Shown here in pieces: positions 1-6,768 of a DNA stretch of 7,618 bases (position 1 is its first letter; the number at the start of each line of letters is the position of its first letter). The DNA lies in NCBI GenBank assembly GCA_003556865.1, contig PWQF01000168.1, positions 1 to 7,618 on the forward strand, read 5' to 3'. Under the pieces are notes generated by a model. The model was not told the DNA's origin. It saw nothing but the letters and a program-made list of their open reading frames with translations, and did not search any database. The DNA comes from Elusimicrobiota bacterium (lineage in GTDB: Bacteria > CG03 > SLGR01 > PWQF01). A program made the translations under genes and the position numbers.

Positions 1-880
1 TTCCTTCCGAGGTATAAAGCCACCCGTTACGTCCGTGGCGGGTGGGTATGACGCAGTCAAACATATCCGCTCCGGCTTCTACAGCATGCACTATATCCGA
101 CGGGTCCCCTATTCCCATAACGTACCTGGGTTTCTCTTCCGGAAAAAGGGGAAGAAAGGAGTCCATTGTTTTATGGACCTGCCGGCGCGGCTCGCCCACG
201 CTTACCCCTCCAAGGGCATATCCGTCAAAATCCATTTTTAAAAGTTCCTTAATACATTCTTCCCTCAGGTCCTTAAACCTTCCCCCCTGTGAAATTCCGA
301 AAAGCATCTGGGGTAATCCGGTAGTAATAGAATTCCCTTTAAGCTCCCTGAACTTTTCAAGGCTTTTTTGGGCCCATAAGAGAGTGCGTTCCACAGAATC
401 CCCGGCCTCCTGCCGGGTATGCGGGAAAGCTATGCACTCATCCAGGGCCATTATTATATCCCCCCCTATCACGCTCTGGGAATGAATTGCTTTTTCAGGA
501 GAAAGAAAAATCTTTTTTCCGTCAAGGGGGGAACGGAAATGAACACCCCCGGAGGATATGGTTGAAATAGAGGAGAGACTAAAGACCTGATAGCCCCCTG
601 AATCAGTAAGAATGGGGCCCTCCCAGCCCATAAACCTGTGAATGCCCCCTGCCTCCCTTACTATCTCTATTCCGGGAGTTATAATAAGATGAAAGTTGTT
701 TGCAAGCACTACCCGGCAGCCAGTGCTGCCGACCATTTCCGGGGTAAGAGCTTTTACCGCGCCGCGGGTTCCAACCACCATAAAAGCAGGTGTGGGAAAA
801 GTGCCGTGCGCTGTCTTTACCTCCCCGGCCCGGGCCCGGTTTTCTTTTGATTTAGCCTTAATAGTAAAGTTATTTTTCAT
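1..880 (-). CDS. tgt: tRNA-guanine(34) transglycosylase, 3' end cut by the window edge
   Basis: The enzyme exchanges guanine-34 in the anticodon of GUN tRNAs (Asp, Asn, His, Tyr) for preQ1 in the cytoplasm, the tRNA-insertion step of queuosine synthesis. Reading from the ATG at 880 gives 293 residues before the left edge; the usual length is about 370-390. Family landmarks are in order: VGTRGAVKALTP (36-47), LANNFHL (59-65), LTDSGGYQVFSL (91-102, with the substrate Asp at 93), ALDEC (145-149, Asp147), FGISQGG (194-200, Gln198), YALGGVSVGE (221-230) and MFDCVIPTR (273-281), whose Asp275 matches the nucleophile (Asp280 in Zymomonas Tgt). The zinc-binding Cys/His site lies beyond the window. Departures from the usual family sequence are LANNFHL for the usual GNTYHL/GNTFHL and PTRHGRNG for the usual PTRNARNG. 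The start overlaps the end of queA by 11 bases, so translation is probably coupled; a weak GGGG lies 3 bases upstream of the ATG. Identity is secure. Confidence 0.96.
   Translation of the reverse strand, partial: MKNNFTIKAKSKENRARAGEVKTAHGTFPTPAFMVVGTRGAVKALTPEMVGSTGCRVVLANNFHLIITPGIEIVREAGGIHRFMGWEGPILTDSGGYQVFSLSSISTISSGGVHFRSPLDGKKIFLSPEKAIHSQSVIGGDIIMALDECIAFPHTRQEAGDSVERTLLWAQKSLEKFRELKGNSITTGLPQMLFGISQGGRFKDLREECIKELLKMDFDGYALGGVSVGEPRRQVHKTMDSFLPLFPEEKPRYVMGIGDPSDIVHAVEAGADMFDCVIPTRHGRNGWLYTSEG
870..880 (-). other. queA/tgt stop-start overlap
   Basis: The last codons of queA and the first of tgt share 11 bases in different frames: the tgt ATG is at 880-878 and the queA TAA at 872-870. 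Overlaps of this kind usually allow terminating ribosomes to reinitiate, which would keep the two consecutive enzymes of queuosine synthesis in proportion. Confidence 0.85.
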
Positions 881-1886
881 TTTCCCCGTCAATCATAAGC
901 ATAGCGTCGCCGTATGAAAGAAACCTGTAATCATTCTTAAGGGCTCTCTTGTATATCTCTTCCAGCGCCTTTAACCCTTCTCCACCTATCTTTTCCCCTA
1001 TATATGCTCCCACCAGGTTTATCAGAGGTGTGCCCGGAAGATGAAAATTGGTTAAAAACATCCCCCTGTTTTTAAACCGGTAACCGGGTTTTATATAAAG
1101 AGAAGTTTCTCCCTCCGAGGCCTGTACGGAACCATTTTCTATCCTGCAGCTTTCCAGGGTTCTCATTACTGTGGTGCCGCATATAAGAACTCTTTCCGCA
1201 TCACCTATAATCCGGGCGGAAGCGGGGCTGAGAAGATATTTTTCAGGCGGCGGGCCGGCGCCGGGTCCGATAAAGGTTCCCGGCCCCACGTGCAGGGTGA
1301 CCGGGGCTATTTTCACCCCTTTTCTTTTTAATTTTCCTATTAATTCCTTACTAAAATGAAGAGATGCCGTAGGCGAGGCCACGGAACCCGGGCGGAGGGA
1401 AAAAAAACTGCGGTAATCTGAACCGTCTTTTAAATCGGTCTCTCTCCTGGAAGCTATATACGGGGGGAGGGGAATATAACCGTAGTTAAGTATATCAGCC
1501 GGCGTTTGAAGAATAAATTTTCCGTTTTTTTTCTTCTTCTTTATATTAACAGAGGTTTTTTTTCCGGATGGGGATATGATATCCACCTCCTCCCCTTCCT
1601 TAAGCCTGGAGGCGGGTTTTCCCAGGCCCTCCCAGAACCCCCCGTCTTTACGGACAAGTAAAAACTCTGTTTTTCCGCCGCTTTTTCTTTTTCCCTTAAG
1701 CTTGGCATTTATTACAGAGGAATCATTTACCGCCAGAGCATCGCAGGGCTTCATATACCTGCAGATATCCTTAAATATCACTTCTTCTATTTTAAGCGAG
1801 GGAAGGTAAACCACCATAAGTTTTGAAGAATGGCGCGGGCGGGCGGGCCTGAGTGCTATCTTATTCGGATCTATTCTTATATTCAT
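870..1886 (-). CDS. queA: S-adenosylmethionine:tRNA ribosyltransferase-isomerase, divergent
   Basis: QueA transfers and rearranges the ribosyl group of SAM onto preQ1-34 in tRNA to give epoxyqueuosine, the step after Tgt. The 338-residue product shows the family order: LRPARPRHSSKL (12-23), NDSSVINAKLKG (54-65), IPLPPYI (138-144), GSVASPTASLHF (167-178), VTLHVGPGTF (196-205), GTTVMRTLES (237-246), NFHLPGTPLINLV (280-292) and YRFLSYGDAMLM (320-331). Many near-invariant positions differ. NDT(R/K)VIPAR is NDSSVINAK, STLLMLV after NFHLP is TPLINLV, and the HxMHxE element after VGPGTF is replaced by a shorter Gly/Pro-rich segment, IGPGAGPPPE. The DNA there reads cleanly, with no obvious frameshift. 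The codon before the ATG at 1886 is an in-frame TAA, so the protein cannot start earlier; its N-terminus is about five residues shorter than usual. No Shine-Dalgarno is visible. It follows the SpoIID gene after 99 bases and overlaps tgt. A QueA-like paralogue with altered activity is the main alternative. Confidence 0.9.
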   Translation of the reverse strand: MNIRIDPNKIALRPARPRHSSKLMVVYLPSLKIEEVIFKDICRYMKPCDALAVNDSSVINAKLKGKRKSGGKTEFLLVRKDGGFWEGLGKPASRLKEGEEVDIISPSGKKTSVNIKKKKKNGKFILQTPADILNYGYIPLPPYIASRRETDLKDGSDYRSFFSLRPGSVASPTASLHFSKELIGKLKRKGVKIAPVTLHVGPGTFIGPGAGPPPEKYLLSPASARIIGDAERVLICGTTVMRTLESCRIENGSVQASEGETSLYIKPGYRFKNRGMFLTNFHLPGTPLINLVGAYIGEKIGGEGLKALEEIYKRALKNDYRFLSYGDAMLMIDGENEK

Positions 1887-1985
1887 TTAATACGTAGAGT
1901 AAAGGGTATTAGGAACTACACCTGAATATTCCATTTCCCGGACCGCAATTTAACACCTCACTATTAAATTTCCTGCAGCACAGTA
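1887..1985. other. 99-base spacer before queA, the only real intergenic gap
   Basis: This is the longest stretch without coding sequence and the most plausible place for a queA-tgt promoter or leader. It holds an all-AT inverted repeat (1947-1953 with 1964-1970, 10-base loop), a 5-bp stem containing one G-U pair (1905-1909 with 1918-1922, 8-base loop) and the palindrome GAATATTC at 1924-1931. None is followed by a U-run on the minus strand, so no intrinsic terminator is supported. I could not find a good -35/-10 pair, nor the conserved features of a preQ1 or SAM riboswitch. A cryptic regulatory role remains possible. Confidence 0.5.
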
Positions 1986-3137
1986 TCAGTAAGACCATTT
2001 TCTAATTTCTGTGCCCGGCATATAAAAAGTAAGAATTTCCCTGTAATTTTTTCCTTTCAAGGCCATCCCCCGGGCTCCCCACTGGCACATTCCCACCCCG
2101 TGACCCCAGCCTCTCCCGGAAAAGAAGAACGAGGAGCCCCGGGTTGAAACAGCAAAAAGGGCGCTTTTAAGTTTATTTGGCCCCACCGCCATCCTTAACC
2201 TGTGGCCGGTAGACTTGATCTCCCCCCCGGGATGAATTAAGAAAATCCGGCCGGCCCTGCCGGAACCGGTCCTGGCGGGGGTTTTAATACCGGTTACCGA
2301 ACTTATATTTAAACCCGTTGAGCCCAGGGCACGGGCCATCTCCCGGTTATTAAGTTCCAGTTCCCAGAAAGAGCGGGGAGAATCCGCACAATAAGTGCAC
2401 CTTACTCCCTTTAGATAATTTATTTTTGAACCCCATACATCTTTTATATTTTCTGTATGGCCCCCGCAGGATGAATGAAAATAAGCGCGGCCGGGGCGGC
2501 CATTATATACCAGTATTTCACCCCGGGTCTCCTCTACCGCACGGCTGGTATTTTCGCTTTCCGCTTCAACCCCCCCGTATACCTGGGAAAAAATATCAGC
2601 GCTTAAATCATACCCGCGCTCGGAATATTTCCCTAAATTATTTAAGGCATAAGTCCTGGAAGCCACCGCCTGGGCCTTAAGCGATTCAATAGGCCAGGCC
2701 GGGGAAACCTCCATAGGCAGAACACCCTTAAGATAGCCCTCCAAGTCCAGGCGGTTAACCGCTGCCAGAAGGCCTTCCCTGTTTATTATTATAACCGACC
2801 CCCTGTATCTTCTGCCGTTTATTCTTAAATAATTTATATTATCGGCAGGGGATATTATTATTTCAGGCCCGGCCGGCAGCTCCCTTCCTATTAATATGCC
2901 GGAAGAAGAAGGAGTGAGAACAAAATTTTTTTCAGCAGGCAGGTTTTCAGTTAAATTCCGGGATGGATCTTTTATTTTTATGGGGCTGCTGCATTTAAGA
3001 TGTATTCTGCTCTCACCCCTTAAAAAGCCTACGCTCAGTTGTTCAGAGGGAAGCCTCCTCCCCGCAGAAAAGAGAGCGGGGGAAACTAAAAAAAGTAAAA
3101 GACCGGTTAAAGCGGCTTTAAAAAATAATAATTTCAT
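1986..3137 (-). CDS. Exported SpoIID/LytB-domain protein (putative peptidoglycan lytic transglycosylase)
   Basis: This 383-residue protein begins with a typical signal peptide: Lys at position 2, a hydrophobic core at about 3-22, and a likely cleavage after ALFSA (21-25). It should therefore act outside the cytoplasmic membrane. The SpoIID domain follows: LEGYLKGVLPMEVSPAWP (132-149) with Glu143 at the position of the catalytic Glu of SpoIID, LKAQAVASRTYAL (153-165), HSSCGGHTE (221-229), a CTYC pair (247-250) and GRGWGHGVGMCQWGA (341-355). Cys224, His227, Cys247 and Cys250 could bind metal, as reported for some SpoIID proteins. The usual Ser in GMSQWGA is Cys351 here. SpoIID of spore-formers cleaves glycan strands during engulfment; homologues also occur in bacteria that do not sporulate, so this gene alone does not show sporulation. 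The ATG follows the DUF3352-like gene after 12 bases, with no Shine-Dalgarno (ACCTAATAA before the ATG). It sits just upstream of queA-tgt, a neighbourhood seen in several anaerobic lineages. The family call is firm; the substrate is inferred. Confidence 0.92.
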   Translation of the reverse strand: MKLLFFKAALTGLLLFLVSPALFSAGRRLPSEQLSVGFLRGESRIHLKCSSPIKIKDPSRNLTENLPAEKNFVLTPSSSGILIGRELPAGPEIIISPADNINYLRINGRRYRGSVIIINREGLLAAVNRLDLEGYLKGVLPMEVSPAWPIESLKAQAVASRTYALNNLGKYSERGYDLSADIFSQVYGGVEAESENTSRAVEETRGEILVYNGRPGRAYFHSSCGGHTENIKDVWGSKINYLKGVRCTYCADSPRSFWELELNNREMARALGSTGLNISSVTGIKTPARTGSGRAGRIFLIHPGGEIKSTGHRLRMAVGPNKLKSALFAVSTRGSSFFFSGRGWGHGVGMCQWGARGMALKGKNYREILTFYMPGTEIRKWSY

Positions 3138-3149
3138 TTATTAGGTTTT

Positions 3150-4739
3150 TTATTTAAAAAGCCCGGCGGCAGCTGGAATTATTTCTTCCCATTCTTCTGT
3201 TTCAAGATCCCGGAGAGGGATAAAGGAATAACTTTTTTTAAATCCTTTTTTTGAAATTGAAGCTCCCCCTGCCGGTGAAGTCCACCTGAACGGTGAAGAT
3301 GCCAGAAATTCTCTTAAAGACGGGTCAGGGCTTAAAACCGACAGAAGAGGTCCTAATGCGGAGCTGAGATATTCCATATCAGCATAATAGGCAGATGAGT
3401 AATTAGATGGAATATGATTTTTTATTTTTTTCCACTGGCTGCTTTGGGAAAAAGTCTCTTCTGAATGGGGTGTTAAAGAAGCCGTCCGTTTAAAAAGTTC
3501 CCTGGAAGAGGCAATCATAATAAAATTGTTTCTTTTAAATTTTCTCTCACCCACACTTATATCCATTGATGTAAAAAATAGGGGCAGACGGGCATAATGA
3601 TAGCTTATCTCTTCTGTTTCCCGGTGCCGGAAAGAAATATCCAGGGCAGATGAGAGGAACTGAATGCTTTGCTCATAAGCTTTGCTGCCGGCGGACCGTA
3701 TAAATAAAACTATTCCCGGAACGACCTCACCCCTTCTGGGGGAAGAAAAGAGGGCCGCTGAGATTTCACCTTCTAATTCAGAAGCAAGTCCAAGGGCATC
3801 TTCTGAAAGCTTCCTGCTTATTATATTTCGTTCCGTCAGCATTTGAACTGCGGCTTCTAAATCGGCATCAACAGCGGCCTGCATAAAAGCGGGCCTGGAG
3901 GGCATAATCTCAAGAGAATCAGGCCTCCCCTGCTTACCGCTGCCCTGGCGGGGCATATAAGAGTGAAGCTTAAGCCCCTTATCCGCATATATATTATGTA
4001 AAGCGGAGCGGGATGGTAAAAGCTGAATAAACCTCAGTGCGGGGGGAAGGTTTTCACCAAGGGCCCTGAATAAATTTTCCCCGGCAGAAAAAAAGTAACC
4101 GTCACTTCTCCGGGCCATTTTACCCTCCACCCAGGGATAAACAGAGTTAAAGTTGCGCACCCTCCCTTTTTCTCTCTTAAGGTCAATTGCCTTTTTTACA
4201 AGATCAGGGGAATTAGAGGCAAAGAAAAGCCCCTCTCCCAGTGCGTATACCCCACCGGAAGAGTAGGGTCTCAGAACTATTCCCCGGTGTTCTTCAAAAC
4301 CTGAATCCTCACCCTTTAAATAACTGTAAAGGCGGCTTTTAATTCCTGCCGTATCTCTTACGGAAGCAATGATAAGATAGGATATTTCCCCGCCGGGCCC
4401 CATATAAACAGATACCAGGCCTTCAGGCCCGAGAAGGCCCCTGATAATATTTTCAGCCACTGGATGAGGCTCTTTAAATCCCCCGTTTGCGGCAAGGGCG
4501 GCGTAAAAATTGCTCTCTTTTAAATCCCGGTATTTAGAAGCCGGATCTCTTATACCCAGCAGGGCCGACAGGGGCCGGGCAGAGCCGTCCCGGGCAGGAA
4601 CAAATGTAAGAAGGCTTTACCCTCTTATCTCAGGGATACTGAACCTGTAAATAATACCCCATATCAATACTGCGCAGAGCAGAAAAATACCGGCAGCTCT
4701 TAGGGTTCTTTTAGTACTTTTTTTCATCATTATAAACAT
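3150..4739 (-). pseudogene. DUF3352-like membrane-anchored protein, interrupted by an in-frame TAA
   Basis: Reading from the ATG at 4739 gives 40 residues with a basic start (KKSTKRTLR, 6-14) and one hydrophobic segment (about 15-31), then a TAA at 4619-4617. The same frame then continues through 52 codons without an ATG, GTG or TTG, beginning SLLTFVPARDGSARP and including RDLKESNFYAALAA, before the GTG at 4460 that opens the remaining 436-residue frame. The 52-codon segment looks like the start of a DUF3352 domain (a 'vPadt' strand, then a 'lkeSpfy' helix), so the GTG would begin inside the domain. Later matches to the family pattern include LFFASNSPDLVKKAID and a C-terminal YYADMEYLSSALGPLL. 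Read through the stop, the protein would be 529 positions long, a plausible full length with an N-terminal anchor and an extracytoplasmic domain. No function is established. Alternatives are a recent nonsense mutation, an assembly error, or a real restart giving an anchorless protein. It lies 26 bases after etfA and 12 before the SpoIID gene. The DUF3352 assignment is from pattern memory and only moderately sure; the shared frame is certain. Confidence 0.72.
4617..4619 (-). other. In-frame TAA splitting the DUF3352-like gene at codon 41
   Basis: The stop sits nine codons after the predicted membrane segment, between EIRG and SLLTFVPA. The start codons at 4739, 4730 and 4727 and the GTG at 4460 are all in one frame with it, and no other stop occurs until 3152. 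One base change to GAA, CAA, AAA, TTA, TCA or TAC/TAT would restore a continuous gene. etfB, etfA and queA all end in TAA, so TAA is an ordinary stop in this genome and recoding is unlikely. Confidence 0.9.
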
Positions 4740-4765
4740 AATATCAACCCGAACCGGAACTCATT

Positions 4766-5983
4766 TTAACTTTCCAGCTTCTTTATCAGTTCCGGCACCA
4801 CTTCAAAAAGGTCTCCTACTATACCGTAGCTGGCTATATCAAAAATAGGAGCGTTTTCGTCCCTGTTTATTGCAATTATGGTATCGGAGGAATTCATTCC
4901 GACCTGGTGCTGTATGGCCCCGGAAATTCCGACAGCCACGTATATTTTAGGGGCTACAGTCCTTCCGGTCTGACCTACCTGATGGGAATAAGGTATCCAT
5001 CCGGCGTCTACCGCCGCCCTGGATGAGCCCACAGCCCCGCCCAGGGCCCGGGCCAGATCTTCTATAAGCTTAAAGTTTTCCGATTTACCAAGCCCCCGGC
5101 CCCCGGAAACAATAATATCGGCATCAGCCAGGTTTACTTTCTGGGTTTCATCTTTTATAAATTCCACTATCTTTGAATCCGAGATAAATTTTCCGGTATA
5201 TTTATCCTCTATCACCTCTCCTTCCCTCTGGCTGTCGGGGGGGGAAGGCTTAAAGACCTTATGGCGCACGGTAGCCATCTGGGGGCGGTGGTGTTCTGAA
5301 AGAATGGTGGCCATTATATTCCCTCCGAAAGCGGGACGGGTCTGGTAAAGGAGCCCGCTTTGGGGGTCAATATCAATCTCGGTGCAGTCTGCCGTAAGTC
5401 CCGTGGGTATACGGGCGGCGACACGAGAGGCAAAAGCCCGGCCGATGGTGGTGGCCCCCATAAGGACAGTTTCAGGCTTATACTTTTCTATAAGATAACA
5501 GATAGCATCCGTATAGGGCCGGTCCAGAAAATCTTTTAATGCCGGGTCTTCCATAACATAAACCATATCGGCTCCGGCCTCTATAAGAATTGAAGCCTTA
5601 TCTTTTATATCCTGCCCCAGAAGAACCGCTCCCAGGCGGCAGCCTCTTTTTTGGGCCAGCTCCCTCCCTTTACCTAAAAGCTCCAGCCCCACTTCTTCTA
5701 TATTCCCTTCCTTCTGTTCCGCGAAAACCCATATATCCCTGTAATCTTTAAGGGGGACGGAAGCTTTTTTCTCTTCTTTCTTTATTTCAATTGCCTCAAA
5801 AGGGCATTCCGGTTCGCAGGCGCCGCAAAGGTTGCATCCGGGCCCTATAACCGCAATTGTTTTAAACCGGGGATGGGGCTGGCCTGTTTCCTGCCTGGAT
5901 TTTATATCTATAACATCAAAAGGGCAGGCATTAACGCACTTTGAACAACCGGAACATTTATCTGCAATTATTTTTATACCCAT
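4766..5983 (-). CDS. etfA: Electron transfer flavoprotein alpha subunit with N-terminal 2[4Fe-4S] ferredoxin domain
   Basis: EtfA forms a cytoplasmic heterodimer with EtfB and carries the FAD that passes electrons to or from acyl-CoA dehydrogenase. The product is 405 residues, longer than a plain EtfA of about 310-340 because of an added N-terminal ferredoxin domain. Cys10, 13, 16, 20 and Cys50, 53, 56, 60 form two CxxCxxCxxxCP motifs, enough for two [4Fe-4S] clusters. The EtfA body starts near residue 82 (DIWVFAEQ) and includes the [13 protein letters not shown] segment. The C-terminal FAD domain shows [29 protein letters not shown] and [16 protein letters not shown]. Ferredoxin-fused EtfA occurs in anaerobes, for example CarE of Acetobacterium woodii, where the complex couples enoyl-CoA reduction by NADH to ferredoxin reduction. 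A similar role here is inferred. The ATG overlaps the etfB stop by one base (TAATG). The nearest AAGGA is about 15 bases upstream, too far for a standard ribosome site, so coupling probably drives initiation. Confidence 0.96.
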   Translation of the reverse strand: MGIKIIADKCSGCSKCVNACPFDVIDIKSRQETGQPHPRFKTIAVIGPGCNLCGACEPECPFEAIEIKKEEKKASVPLKDYRDIWVFAEQKEGNIEEVGLELLGKGRELAQKRGCRLGAVLLGQDIKDKASILIEAGADMVYVMEDPALKDFLDRPYTDAICYLIEKYKPETVLMGATTIGRAFASRVAARIPTGLTADCTEIDIDPQSGLLYQTRPAFGGNIMATILSEHHRPQMATVRHKVFKPSPPDSQREGEVIEDKYTGKFISDSKIVEFIKDETQKVNLADADIIVSGGRGLGKSENFKLIEDLARALGGAVGSSRAAVDAGWIPYSHQVGQTGRTVAPKIYVAVGISGAIQHQVGMNSSDTIIAINRDENAPIFDIASYGIVGDLFEVVPELIKKLES

Positions 5984-5985
5984 TA
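5981..5985 (-). other. TAATG stop/start junction between etfB and etfA
   Basis: The TAA of etfB (5985-5983) and the ATG of etfA (5983-5981) share one base. This is the classic arrangement for translational coupling and suits subunits needed one-to-one. Confidence 0.9.
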
Positions 5986-6768
5986 TACTATTTTATTTTC
6001 CTTTAAACTTTCCGCCAGCTTCGCTGCTGTTTCTGCAGCTTCCCCCCTGAATATTATACCCTTCTCTCTTTTAGGAGGAGCAAATATCTTATCCACCCAG
6101 GTAGGGGAACCCATCTGGCCTATCCTGTCAAGTTCGCAGGCAATATCAGCGGCGTTCCATTTTTCTATTTCAGCCTTTCGGGCATTCATCTTTCCCCTCA
6201 GCGAGGGTATACGGGGCTGATTAATCTCCTTGACCACTGTAATAAGCGCCGGAAGAGGCAGGTCTATAACATGATAGCCTCCCTCCATCAACCTGTGAAC
6301 CCGTATTTTTTCCGGCTCAATTTTTTCAATCCTGCGCACATAAGTTACGCAGGGGATACCCATTATCTCAGCTATGCCGGGCCCTACCTGCGCGGTATCT
6401 CCGTCTATTGCCTGCTTTCCGCATATAATAAGGTCCACTTTCCCTATCTTTTTAATCCCCCGGGCAAGGGTATAAGCAGTAGCCAGAGTATCGGAACCGG
6501 CAAAGTTCCTGTCGGTAAGAAGCACTGCCCTGTCTGCCCCCAGAGAGACTGCTTCCCTCAGGGCGCTTTCCGCCTGGGGCGGACCCATTGAAAGAGCGGT
6601 AACCTCCCCGTCCAGTTTTTCTTTTATCCTTACACCCTCCTCCAGGGCATAGGTGTCAAAAGGGTTCATAATGGATTCAACACCTTCCCTTATAAGGGTA
6701 TTGGTATCCGGATTTATTTTAACCTCGGTTGTGTCGGGAACCTGTTTTATGCAGACTGCTATATCCAT
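5983..6768 (-). CDS. etfB: Electron transfer flavoprotein beta subunit
   Basis: EtfB partners EtfA in the cytoplasmic Etf heterodimer. It binds AMP in classical Etf, or a second FAD in bifurcating Etf. The 261-residue product has the usual length and motifs: IAVCIKQVPDT at the start, MNPFDTYALEEGVRIKE, the GSDTLATAYTLA segment that contacts the nucleotide, ICGKQAIDGDTAQVGPG and the KEINQPRIPSLRGKMNARK stretch near the C-terminal third. It begins one base after the acyl-CoA dehydrogenase stop (TAG-T-ATG) and ends in the TAATG overlap with etfA, so the three genes are clearly co-transcribed. The purine-rich AAGAAGAA upstream is at best a weak ribosome site. Sequence alone does not decide whether a bifurcating FAD or AMP is bound; the ferredoxin-fused EtfA partner favours the former. 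Confidence 0.96.
   Translation of the reverse strand: MDIAVCIKQVPDTTEVKINPDTNTLIREGVESIMNPFDTYALEEGVRIKEKLDGEVTALSMGPPQAESALREAVSLGADRAVLLTDRNFAGSDTLATAYTLARGIKKIGKVDLIICGKQAIDGDTAQVGPGIAEIMGIPCVTYVRRIEKIEPEKIRVHRLMEGGYHVIDLPLPALITVVKEINQPRIPSLRGKMNARKAEIEKWNAADIACELDRIGQMGSPTWVDKIFAPPKREKGIIFRGEAAETAAKLAESLKENKIV

Noticed and set aside
42..485. A 147-codon plus-strand open frame
   Set aside because: It lies entirely antisense to tgt, whose protein matches the family residue by residue; the plus-strand product shows no recognisable domain.
1947..1970. Intrinsic terminator after the SpoIID gene
   Set aside because: The stem is seven A/T pairs only and is not followed by a U-run.
1887..1985. 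preQ1 or SAM riboswitch upstream of queA
   Set aside because: The small hairpin at 1905-1922 lacks the A-rich tail that pairs with the loop in preQ1-I, and no SAM riboswitch core is visible.
3150..4460. The GTG at 4460 as the natural start of the DUF3352-like gene
   Set aside because: The upstream codons in the same frame read as the domain's beginning and a membrane anchor, and a start here would remove both. It may still serve as a restart site after the TAA.
4617..4619. TAA recoded as an amino acid
   Set aside because: etfB, etfA, queA and the DUF3352-like gene itself all end in TAA at expected family C-termini, so TAA acts as a stop here.
4740..4765. Terminator or small gene just after etfA
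   Set aside because: The 26-base gap offers only a CCG/CGG mini-stem and a six-codon frame; neither is supportable.
6271..6591. A 106-codon plus-strand open frame
   Set aside because: Antisense to etfB, which is a clear family member throughout this stretch.
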